Source: Cytophagaceae bacterium (lineage in GTDB: Bacteria; Bacteroidota; Bacteroidia; Cytophagales; Spirosomataceae). From it: a stretch of DNA of 64,000 nucleotides. Position numbers and translations under genes: made by a program. Under the pieces are notes generated by a model. That model saw only the letters and a program-made list of their open reading frames with translations. It was not told the origin of the DNA and did not search any database. Positions 19,446 through 27,892 of this stretch are shown piece after piece; positions within the stretch are counted from its first letter, which is position 1; each line of letters opens with the position of its first letter. The stretch covers positions 1,054,001 to 1,118,000 of the forward strand of contig JADKIR010000005.1 in the NCBI GenBank assembly GCA_016722655.1. The letters are read 5' to 3'.

Positions 19446-21539
19446 ATGACAACTTTAGAATTTAACGTGCTTACGTTTAAACACTTACCCGGTGACCTCA
19501 CTATTCATTTTTCAAATCAAGAGTACCCTGGTACACATCGTATTTTTAACAAATTAGTTCCAGCAGAAGTCTCGATCTATTTTGAGGAACAGGAGCATTT
19601 TTACATGGACTTTGAGAATCCTTTTCCAAACTCCATTTCTGTTACTAAAAGTATTGCCCCTGTTTTTGAAAAAAAATCAGATACTTCTGGCCCTGAGTCC
19701 AAGAAAATTCTTGAACATGCCTGTTTTAATGCCTCCATTGTAAGACGCTTCTACAACTATCAGATTTACAAATATTTCAGATCTAATGAAATATTAGTGA
19801 AACCCACATTTGTAAATGATATTGAAGTTTGGCTTTATAATTCAAAAGAAAAAGACCCTAAACATTGGCTTTTTTCTAAATTCTCCATCAAAGTTCAATT
19901 ATCCAAACTTACAAATTCGCCAGAATTATTAATTAGTTATGAGGGTGTTTCTAAAATCTTAAAAGAACCCTATCGTGATTTAATCCCAAAAATAAATCCC
20001 GAATGTTTCAGTTGGTTTTTGTACCAAAAACAGCTTTACAAATACATAAATCTTCCTGAGGGAGCCTTGAGGAATACAGAGAAAGTATATGTTGTTTTAT
20101 CAAGGAAAATAGCCAATGCTTTGAATTATCCGAATCTTGCCCCAGACAGAGGAAATAAATATGCAAAATTTCAAAAGAACATCGTTGGCTTTTGCAAACG
20201 CTATCTTTTTACCGAAGATTTTGAGAAAGTCATACCGCTAACACATAGGACTTTCTTGCCTGTCAAACAAACTAGAATTGGTAAAGTCACAAGCAGTAGC
20301 AATCAATTGGTTTTTGGTGATAACAAACAGGGGATTATTCCATATTTGGGCATGAAAGCCTACGGCCCTTTAGAGATTCCCAGAGATAAACAGATATGCT
20401 TTTTCTACATTTATCATAGAGAAGATACTGCCATTTTTCAAAAATTTGACAGCTTCATGGAGGGTAAAGAGACTGGCTTTAACGGTTTTCAAGGTTTTTG
20501 TCGTTTAGGCTACTATCCTGCCTATAACTTGAATATCGTCTTTTCTGATCGCTCCAACCCTTTGCCCGAGATTGAAGCTGCCTTGAATGTGCAGCAAAAC
20601 TTCCCTCCAGGCATACGTTTTATAGCCTTTTACATAAGTCCTATTTCGAAAAACACCAATGACCATCAGTTGAAGGAGATTTACTTTAAGGTAAAAGAAG
20701 CACTTCTTAAACGTAAAATAACATCTCAAGCTCTTGACCATAGCAGGGTATTTTCAAGTGGTTTTAATTTTAGTTTGCCAAATATTTCAATAGCGGTTTT
20801 AGCTAAACTACATGGAATACCTTGGCGGTTATCCTCCACTATCAAAAACGAATTGATAGTAGGAGTGGGGGCATTTAGAAACTCAGTTACGGATACCCAT
20901 TATATCGGAAGTGCTTTTAGTTTTACCAATACTGGGTCGTTCAACCACATGGAATGCTTTCTTAAAAGTCAAACTGATGAATTGGCGGGGTCAATAATTA
21001 TGGCCGTAAGAAGCTTTGCAGCCTTAAATACCTCCATCAATCGCCTGATTATACATTTCTACAAAAACATGAGCCAAGAGGAATTAAGACCAATTGAGGA
21101 TGGCCTTCGCCTATTGGATCTTAATATTCCAGTTTACATCATTTCTATAAATAAGACAGAGTCACAAGACATTGTGGCTTTTGATAAGAATTGGGAAGGG
21201 CTTATGCCGGAGAGCGGCACATTTATTAATCTTGGCTTTAATAAATTTCTGTTGTTCAATAATACACGTTATAATAACAACCACAAGCCACATGAAGGGT
21301 TCCCTTTTCCAGTAAAAATTGGGATGTATTGCAGTAAAGCCGACTATTTAAAAGAACCCACAATTGTTCAAGAACTTTTAGACCAAGTCTACCAGTTCAG
21401 CCGCATGTACTGGAAGTCAGTAAGCCAACAGAATCTCCCAGTAACAATAAAATATCCTGAAATGGTTGCAGAAATATTCTCTCATTTTGAGGGCAATGAA
21501 ATACCAGAGTTTGGCAGGGGAAATCTTTGGTTTCTCTAA
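19446..21539 (+). CDS. Prokaryotic Argonaute with degenerate PIWI active site
   Basis: 697 aa from the ATG at 19446 (an ATG at 19407 would add 13 residues without domain character). The order fits a long pAgo: N-terminal lobe, a short middle region, a MID domain with IYFKVKEALLKRKITSQAL, then PIWI starting LAKLHGIPWRL. The first PIWI strand reads ELIVGVGAFR near residue 475, with Gly where the first catalytic Asp should be. The third catalytic segment, normally RDG, reads HFYKN. The protein ends in the typical hydrophobic LWFL. By homology it should bind a short guide and target nucleic acid but not slice, so killing would need a partner. It follows the replication block and precedes a DRT locus. 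Confidence 0.88.
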   Translation: MTTLEFNVLTFKHLPGDLTIHFSNQEYPGTHRIFNKLVPAEVSIYFEEQEHFYMDFENPFPNSISVTKSIAPVFEKKSDTSGPESKKILEHACFNASIVRRFYNYQIYKYFRSNEILVKPTFVNDIEVWLYNSKEKDPKHWLFSKFSIKVQLSKLTNSPELLISYEGVSKILKEPYRDLIPKINPECFSWFLYQKQLYKYINLPEGALRNTEKVYVVLSRKIANALNYPNLAPDRGNKYAKFQKNIVGFCKRYLFTEDFEKVIPLTHRTFLPVKQTRIGKVTSSSNQLVFGDNKQGIIPYLGMKAYGPLEIPRDKQICFFYIYHREDTAIFQKFDSFMEGKETGFNGFQGFCRLGYYPAYNLNIVFSDRSNPLPEIEAALNVQQNFPPGIRFIAFYISPISKNTNDHQLKEIYFKVKEALLKRKITSQALDHSRVFSSGFNFSLPNISIAVLAKLHGIPWRLSSTIKNELIVGVGAFRNSVTDTHYIGSAFSFTNTGSFNHMECFLKSQTDELAGSIIMAVRSFAALNTSINRLIIHFYKNMSQEELRPIEDGLRLLDLNIPVYIISINKTESQDIVAFDKNWEGLMPESGTFINLGFNKFLLFNNTRYNNNHKPHEGFPFPVKIGMYCSKADYLKEPTIVQELLDQVYQFSRMYWKSVSQQNLPVTIKYPEMVAEIFSHFEGNEIPEFGRGNLWFL

Positions 21540-21546
21540 AATAAAA

Positions 21547-21576
21547 AAAGGTCTGGCTCAATACGACCAGACCTTT
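21547..21576 (-). terminator. Strong hairpin between Argonaute and RT genes
   Basis: AAAGGTCTGG and CCAGACCTTT form a perfect 10-bp stem with a 10-base loop just after the Argonaute stop. The U tract (TTTTTTTATTTT) follows the stem only on the minus strand; on the plus strand it is just TTT. It may terminate in both directions, but the sequence favours leftward transcription. Confidence 0.6.
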
Positions 21577-21819
21577 CCCGCTACTAAATCCACACAACTT
21601 TGATTTAAATATAATAAAGCTTTTATTCAATTTTTCAACTGACCCTTAAAATTTATAACATGTTTCATAAAATATTTTTTAAAATGGCAATATAGATATT
21701 ATTATTTAGGGGTTTAGATTTGGTTAGTCATTTCAATTTTTAGCTTCTTCTTTTATTTTTCATTAATATTGTTTGCAAAAGTTCTTCAAAACTTTTCATA
21801 ATCGAAAATCCAAAATAAA

Positions 21820-24800
21820 ATGATTACAATAGAAAAGATTAAGGAAGCCTACTACAAGTTAAAAGCATTTGTATACCACGATTCTTCCGATTTATTCCTC
21901 AGAAATAAGTTAGCACTCTTTGAGTGTGGAATTGAAGGTGATAGTTTTGACAAATCGAGCATTCAAAATTTATCATCTTTCACTATTAATGAAAAACTTA
22001 ATGAAAAATTAAACGAACTAGCTTTTGAAATTCTAAATCATCATGATCAAAATTTTATTCATGAAAAATATCTTGATAGAATAAAAGTTTTCTACCTCCC
22101 TAAAAAATTCGACAAGGGGTCTGCTTCGGATAATTTTTTGACCAATAAGAGAATTTCAAAATCGTATCATTTAAATAAAGTTACTGTTTTTGCAGATTTT
22201 CCCATTGAATTACATTTAATAGGCATTTTATGGTTAATGGAATTTGGGTACAAACTAGATAGGAAGTTGGATGATTCCTGTGTTGGAAACCGCTTAATTT
22301 TAAACAAAGACAAGGAAAAAAGAATTGTTGGAGGAAGTGCATTGTTTAAACCTTATTTTGTTCAATATCAAAAATGGAGAGATACTGCTGTTAAAACTGC
22401 GAAAGAATTATTAGAAAATGGCTCAGATATAGCTTTTATTAATTTAGATATAAAAGACTATTTTTATTCTGCTAGATTTAACTTTGATGAAATTGAAAAA
22501 GTAATTTTTGATAAACAATCAAGTTCCCAAGGAATTGATAATCTTCATGATATTTTCAAGAAAATACATGAAATGTACACTCAAAAGATTAAGGAATTAG
22601 AGTATCCTGATAAATCAATTGATAATATAAGAAACGGGCAAAATGTCCTTCCTATCGGTTTTGCTTCTTCCTATGTTTTGGCAAATTTCTATTTACATGA
22701 TTTCGATAAACGTTTAAAGAGAACCATTCCCAATTCTTATTTTGGAAGGTATGTTGACGATATAATTATAGTTTTAAAAGATCCATGTATAGATCCAGAT
22801 AACATTTGCTCAGAAGTAGATTTTAGTTTTTCTAAATACTTGAAAATTGAAAAAAAGAATAAGGAATCAATTTCTTTCGCCATTTCAGAGGAACAATTCC
22901 TAAATGATTATCGTGTTTCAAAATCTTCTCGATTCATTTTAAAACACTTATATCCTATCATAAAATTGGTTGATTTGCCCAAAGAATTTGAAAAAGAAAA
23001 AAAAGATTCAGATATTGAATGTTGTACATCTACAATTCCGAAGTCAATTTTTAAAATAACCTGTTTTGAAACTTTATTTATTCAGCCCGAAAAAACGTTA
23101 GTTTATTATTTTGATAAAAATGAATCAATAGCGGTTATTGAAAAATTAAAAAAAGAACTTAATGAAAGAGCAAGTGAATTTAGAGATATTCCAGAAGATA
23201 ATGACCAAAATTTTACGTTTGATGACCAAGCCTATCATTTGATTTTTGATGGAACCGAAGGGAAGATTAGAACCTTAAAAGATTATCAAGAAAATAGATA
23301 TGGATTGAGTATTTTCCTTGCTCAAAGAATTTTCTCAGCTTTAAAAAAAGATTCTTTAATTGATCCTATTGAAAGGGAAAAAATCTTAACTTTATTTAAA
23401 GGAATTAATAATTTAGAATATTTCCACCTTTGGGAAAAAATACTTACTTATTTCTTAGTACACAATGACCATTATGGATTTATTAGTTTTTTTAAACATA
23501 CATGTGAGCAAATTTTTATCCTGAAAAATTCAGGTGGTATGATAGGAAATTCAGCTATTGAAATTACAGAAGTTGCAACTTCACTTTTTGAATATTTTAA
23601 AATTTCTTATCAATTAGCAATTTCACTGAATCCAAATTTTATTATTAATAATTCCTTAAAGAATGAGTTAGATCTATTCAACAACTATTTAGAAAAGGAA
23701 GATTCTACTGTCAGTTTAGATAATCCTACTAAAATTAAATATAATTCATTTAAGTTTCGATGGTCAAATCTTTTAAGGCATCAATATGTGGCTCATCCTC
23801 TATTAAATTACTCGATTTTAACTGAATCATGGAATGAATATAATTTAATTAATCGACATTTCCCTAAAAATTTAAATGATACTCTAAACTATTCATTGAT
23901 TCCTGAGAAGATGCATCTTTCCCCTAGGAGGGTAAAATTTTGGGAATGTTGCATTTCAACTGCCAATCATTTAGTCCATTTAAGTATAAATGATTGGACA
24001 TTAGATAATCAAGGAAGGCATGTTACTAGTGATAACTTCGAATTATATAGTTCAAACCTTTTACTAAATGCTAAAGAGTATTACACATCCCTAAATGAAA
24101 ACCATATCCCATTTAATTCTTCAATTTCTGAAAAACTATTTAAATTAGTTTCAGATAGGGATAATATTGACGCTAATCTACTTATTAATGCATCTCCAAT
24201 TAAAACAGAGATTCATATTTGTGAGAAAGATAAATTTAAAAAAAATATCTCGATAGCAGTTGCAAATACAAAAGTAAAAGACGAGAATATTGAAGCAAGT
24301 ATCAAAGGAAATTCAAATCTCACTTCCGATAGATACCAATCTCTAGCAAAAATGCTAAATCAAGCTAACCATGAGAAGGTCGATATGCTGATATTTCCAG
24401 AATTTTATTTGCCTCATGATAATGTGTCACTTTTAGCAAAATATTCTGAGAAAAATCAATTCTCAATAATTACTGGATTGGAACATTGGAATATTCAAGA
24501 TATATGTTTTAATTTTATCGTTACAGTACTCCCAATAGAGGTAGATGGTGTCAAAGATTCTATAGTGTTATATCGCCTTAAAAATCACTATGCTCATATT
24601 GAAGAGTTGATTATTAGGGGCTTTGGGTATAAGGTGCCAAAACCTAGGCCTTCCTATGATTTGATTAACTGGAAAAATCTATATTTTACATCTTATTATT
24701 GCTTTGAATTTGCAGATACCCATCATAGAAGTTTATTCAAATCGAAGGTAGATTTATTAATTGCTTCAGAATGGAACAAAGACACTCCCTATTTCTCAAA

Positions 24801-25125
24801 TATTGTTGAAGCTTTATCGCGAGATATGCATTGTTATATTGCTCAAGTTAATACAAGTCAGTTTGGTGATTCTAGAGTGACAAAACCTTCCGAGTCCGCA
24901 ACAAAAGATATTTTAAAATTGAAAGGAGGTAAAAATGATACAATTATTGTAGGTGACATAGATATCATAAAACTTAGAGACTTTCAACTCAAATATTTTG
25001 AAAGAATCCAATATGACAATGACAAAACGTTTAAACCATTACCTCCAGATTGGAATTTTGATGATGTGAGAATAAGAATTAACAATGAATGGTTTTTAAA
25101 AGAGTCTAATAGTTTACCATTTTAG
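21820..25125 (+). CDS. drt1a: Defence-associated reverse transcriptase-nitrilase fusion (DRT type 1, UG1-like)
   Basis: 1101 aa. The N-terminal third is a reverse transcriptase: motif A FINLDIKDYFYSA (Asp 210, 213), motif B GQNVLPIGFASS near 273 and motif C GRYVDDIII (residues 311-314). A long helical linker follows. The last approximately 270 residues are a nitrilase/CN-hydrolase fold with the Glu-Lys-Cys triad visible: Glu in LIFPEFYLP near 860, Lys in YRLKNHYA near 920 and Cys in SYYCFEFAD near 961. RT-nitrilase fusions of this layout are the UG1 group, experimentally known as anti-phage DRT type 1; UG5 also carries nitrilases, so the subgroup is not certain. A membrane protein gene follows 92 bases later. 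Confidence 0.85.
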   Translation: MITIEKIKEAYYKLKAFVYHDSSDLFLRNKLALFECGIEGDSFDKSSIQNLSSFTINEKLNEKLNELAFEILNHHDQNFIHEKYLDRIKVFYLPKKFDKGSASDNFLTNKRISKSYHLNKVTVFADFPIELHLIGILWLMEFGYKLDRKLDDSCVGNRLILNKDKEKRIVGGSALFKPYFVQYQKWRDTAVKTAKELLENGSDIAFINLDIKDYFYSARFNFDEIEKVIFDKQSSSQGIDNLHDIFKKIHEMYTQKIKELEYPDKSIDNIRNGQNVLPIGFASSYVLANFYLHDFDKRLKRTIPNSYFGRYVDDIIIVLKDPCIDPDNICSEVDFSFSKYLKIEKKNKESISFAISEEQFLNDYRVSKSSRFILKHLYPIIKLVDLPKEFEKEKKDSDIECCTSTIPKSIFKITCFETLFIQPEKTLVYYFDKNESIAVIEKLKKELNERASEFRDIPEDNDQNFTFDDQAYHLIFDGTEGKIRTLKDYQENRYGLSIFLAQRIFSALKKDSLIDPIEREKILTLFKGINNLEYFHLWEKILTYFLVHNDHYGFISFFKHTCEQIFILKNSGGMIGNSAIEITEVATSLFEYFKISYQLAISLNPNFIINNSLKNELDLFNNYLEKEDSTVSLDNPTKIKYNSFKFRWSNLLRHQYVAHPLLNYSILTESWNEYNLINRHFPKNLNDTLNYSLIPEKMHLSPRRVKFWECCISTANHLVHLSINDWTLDNQGRHVTSDNFELYSSNLLLNAKEYYTSLNENHIPFNSSISEKLFKLVSDRDNIDANLLINASPIKTEIHICEKDKFKKNISIAVANTKVKDENIEASIKGNSNLTSDRYQSLAKMLNQANHEKVDMLIFPEFYLPHDNVSLLAKYSEKNQFSIITGLEHWNIQDICFNFIVTVLPIEVDGVKDSIVLYRLKNHYAHIEELIIRGFGYKVPKPRPSYDLINWKNLYFTSYYCFEFADTHHRSLFKSKVDLLIASEWNKDTPYFSNIVEALSRDMHCYIAQVNTSQFGDSRVTKPSESATKDILKLKGGKNDTIIVGDIDIIKLRDFQLKYFERIQYDNDKTFKPLPPDWNFDDVRIRINNEWFLKESNSLPF

Positions 25126-25217
25126 TAGATTTATAAATTATCTGGAATTAATTTACAATCTAAATACCAAAAAAATAATTGAGAATTGAATAATTTCTGA
25201 GTAATTTTTGAAATTTT

Positions 25218-25817
25218 ATGAAAAAAGTTTTGGCAACACTATTTATAATTATCGAAATAATTAAAGCTGTTTTTTATATTTTACTTTCATTTAGTATTCC
25301 TTATTTAATAGTTTGGCAAATCTTAAATTCTAATTTAAAAATCTTTGGTAATATAGACGATCCTAAAATTCAATACTATTTTATTTTAACATTTGGCTCT
25401 ATACTTGTTCATTTTTTGAGTGAAAAAATAAACTCTCTATTTAATAGTTATTCACTAAATCAATTCTCACCTTATAAAAAAAGGGTATTTACATTAGAAT
25501 ATCGAATAGAAAAAAGAAGAATTGAGGAAAGGATAAAATTTTCGCAAAATCTTCTTAACACCCAAATCTTTGCTCTCATGATTTATATTTTGTTTTTCAT
25601 AATAATAATATATTCATCATTTATAGACTTAACCTTAAAAGTTAAATTTCCTGAATACATTATTTATTCATTTTCAAGTTATATTGCTTACGACAGAATT
25701 AGAAAAGGTTGGTCTTCATTCAATATTAATAAAGACTTTTTTAAAGATGTTAAAACGCTAAATATGATGGACATTTATAAAGAAGAATTTGAAAAAGAAA
25801 TAGATGATGAGCTTTAA
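25218..25817 (+). CDS. Membrane protein partner of the RT-nitrilase (Drt1b-like)
   Basis: 199 aa with hydrophobic spans at about residues 7-35 (one or two helices), 50-65, 117-140 and a weaker one near 148-160. A basic amphipathic segment (RVFTLEYRIEKRRIEERIKF) lies between the pairs, and the tail is acidic. It has no recognised domain, but small membrane proteins next to RT-nitrilase genes are known from DRT type 1 loci, where they may act as pore-type effectors. Same strand and 92 bases behind the RT, so probably one operon. Function inferred from position and topology only. Confidence 0.65.
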   Translation: MKKVLATLFIIIEIIKAVFYILLSFSIPYLIVWQILNSNLKIFGNIDDPKIQYYFILTFGSILVHFLSEKINSLFNSYSLNQFSPYKKRVFTLEYRIEKRRIEERIKFSQNLLNTQIFALMIYILFFIIIIYSSFIDLTLKVKFPEYIIYSFSSYIAYDRIRKGWSSFNINKDFFKDVKTLNMMDIYKEEFEKEIDDEL

Positions 25818-25976
25818 CATCTGAAATAATTAGCATTTTAGTTGTTGTTCATTATTTTATAAAATATTTCATCAGTTTAATACATTCTTTGCATTTCAAT
25901 CCCTTTTCAAATTACTAACTTTACAAAAAATCAGAATTTTCGCTCTTGCATTAGAGCCAAGCCATAACCCTGTCAC
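25818..25976 (+). other. Intergenic, promoter region of a lost type I R-M operon
   Basis: No gene. It precedes a short remnant of hsdM and probably once held its promoter. Confidence 0.35.
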
Positions 25977-26051
25977 ATGAACAAACAACAACTCGCTGCC
26001 AAAATTTGGGAATTAGATAAGAAAGTAGTCATATTTTCAAGCTTTCGATGA
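25977..26051 (+). pseudogene. hsdM 5' remnant (type I methyltransferase start)
   Basis: An ATG opens MNKQQLAAKIWE, which matches the highly conserved first dozen residues of type I R-M HsdM subunits (MNKQQLA.KIW.). The sequence then loses similarity and stops after 24 codons. Together with the HsdR C-terminal remnant at 31996-32310 it brackets the type III R-M and TA genes. The match is short, so this call rests on the paired remnants as much as on the peptide. Confidence 0.5.
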
Positions 26052-26199
26052 CAAATCATTTTAATGGCCTATCTCTATCCAATTACTGGGCTATATCGAT
26101 TGCTTAACAAAGCAATTTTACTTTTACTACTTTAATACTTACCTTTGACATGCATCTATCGCAAAGTATTAATTTTGAACAAAAATTTCTGAATAACTA
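26052..26199 (+). other. Gap before the type III R-M operon
   Basis: No open frame. It should contain the left junction of the inserted R-M module and the promoter for mod. Confidence 0.35.
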
Positions 26200-27891
26200 A
26201 TGCCCACCCTTAACTGGATAGGAAAAGATAAAGTAGTCAACCACCACCGAGACGTGCCATACAGGGTTTTGGAACATCAATATGGCTTTTCTGATGGCCA
26301 ACAAACACAAAGTGAATCAACGGCCTCTGGAAACCTAATTATCAATGGCGACAACCTCGAAGCTCTCAAAGCTCTACTTCCAAAATACGAAGATAAAATA
26401 AAATGTATCTATATAGACCCTCCGTATAATACAGGAAAAGATGAATGGGCTTATTCTGATAGAGTAAATCATCCTAAAATACTAGAATGGCTTGATAAAA
26501 TTGTAGGAAAAGAGGGAGAAGATTTGACACGTCATGATAAATGGCTGTGTATGATATATCCTAGAATTCGATTATTGCATTCTTTTTTGAAGGAAGATGG
26601 AGTCTTTGTGGCTTCAATTGATAATAATGAACTGTATTACTTTAAAATTATTTTAGATGAAATCTTTGGTAGGGGAAATTTTCTTGGAAATATTATTTGG
26701 AAAAATGTTACTGATAATAATCCGACTCAAATTGCAGATGAGCACGAATATTTAATTGTTTATGCTAAAAACAAAGATGCTCAGCCTTCAGAATGGAAAT
26801 CTCCAAATCTTGATATTAAGGATAAATTATTGAATTTGGAATCTGAAATGTTATTTAACCATCAAGATTTAGATACACTTCAAAAAGAATATAGTAAATG
26901 GTTCAAGGCAAATAAACCTTTCATGTGGCCTTTTGATAGATATAAGTATATTGACAAAGGTGGAATTTATACCGGTAGCCAAAGTGTACATAACCCTGGG
27001 AAAGAAGGGTATAGATATGATATCATACATCCTGAGACAAAGAAGCCTTGTAAAGAGCCTTTAATGGGATACCGCTTTCCTCCGGATTCAATGAAAAAAC
27101 TTTTAGATGATGAAAGAATTATTTTTGGTACCGATCATAATAAGATTGTAGAGTTAAAACTATACGTTAAGGATTATAGAGCTAAGCTTCCAAGTGTTAT
27201 TGAAATTGATGGTAGGATTGGGTCTTATACGCTTAAATCTATTTTAAATCAAGATAAATTGCCCTTTAAAAACCCAAAAACTGTTGGTCTTTTAGAGGAG
27301 GTTCTTAGTTTTATTACCAAAGATGATGATATCATCTTGGACTCCTTTGCAGGGTCAGGAACTACAGCACATGCCGTGCTCAATCTCAACAAAGAAGACG
27401 GCGGCAACCGTAAGTTTATTTTGGTGGAAATGGAAGACTATGCTGACACTATCACAGCAGAGCGGGTTAAAAGAGTAACCAGTGGCTATGGTGAAGGCAA
27501 TAATGCTACCATCGGTACAGGCGGCAGCTTCGATTATTATAAACTTGGCCAGCTGCTTTTTGTGGGCAATGGACAGGAATTCTTAAACGAAGATATACCC
27601 GAGTCTAAAATCAGAGAGTATATTTGGTATAGCGAAACCCGAAGTGCCTTTCTCGAAATTGAAAATTTGGCAGATGCCCAAGGCTTTCTCGGTCAGAGTC
27701 AAAATACTGCCTACTATTTTGTCTATCAAAAAAACGAACTCACAACCTTAGACCTGCCTTTTTTGGCAAGTATTAAAACCAAAGCAGAGCAGTATGTCAT
27801 TTATGCTGATAATTGCTTGCTATCTAAGGAGTTTATGGCCAAGCATAATATTATTTTCAAAAAAATCCCAAGAGATATAAGCCGCTTCTGA
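26200..27891 (+). CDS. mod: Type III R-M adenine methyltransferase (Mod)
   Basis: 563 aa, beta-class N6-adenine/N4-cytosine methyltransferase. It opens with the Mod-typical NLIINGDNLEALKALLPKYE; catalytic motif IV YIDPPYNTG is at residues 71-79, and the SAM-binding motif I DSFAGSGTTAHAV near 384. The central region between them, about residues 180-340, is the target-recognition part. The C-terminus lacks known extra domains. It methylates the asymmetric site that Res cuts. Res begins one base after its stop, so expression is coupled. No simple-sequence repeat suggesting phase variation was seen in the frame. Confidence 0.92.
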   Translation: MPTLNWIGKDKVVNHHRDVPYRVLEHQYGFSDGQQTQSESTASGNLIINGDNLEALKALLPKYEDKIKCIYIDPPYNTGKDEWAYSDRVNHPKILEWLDKIVGKEGEDLTRHDKWLCMIYPRIRLLHSFLKEDGVFVASIDNNELYYFKIILDEIFGRGNFLGNIIWKNVTDNNPTQIADEHEYLIVYAKNKDAQPSEWKSPNLDIKDKLLNLESEMLFNHQDLDTLQKEYSKWFKANKPFMWPFDRYKYIDKGGIYTGSQSVHNPGKEGYRYDIIHPETKKPCKEPLMGYRFPPDSMKKLLDDERIIFGTDHNKIVELKLYVKDYRAKLPSVIEIDGRIGSYTLKSILNQDKLPFKNPKTVGLLEEVLSFITKDDDIILDSFAGSGTTAHAVLNLNKEDGGNRKFILVEMEDYADTITAERVKRVTSGYGEGNNATIGTGGSFDYYKLGQLLFVGNGQEFLNEDIPESKIREYIWYSETRSAFLEIENLADAQGFLGQSQNTAYYFVYQKNELTTLDLPFLASIKTKAEQYVIYADNCLLSKEFMAKHNIIFKKIPRDISRF

Positions 27892-27892
27892 T

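Noticed and set aside
26200..27891. Phase-variable repeat tract in mod
   Set aside because: Type III mod genes often carry simple repeats, but none is present here.
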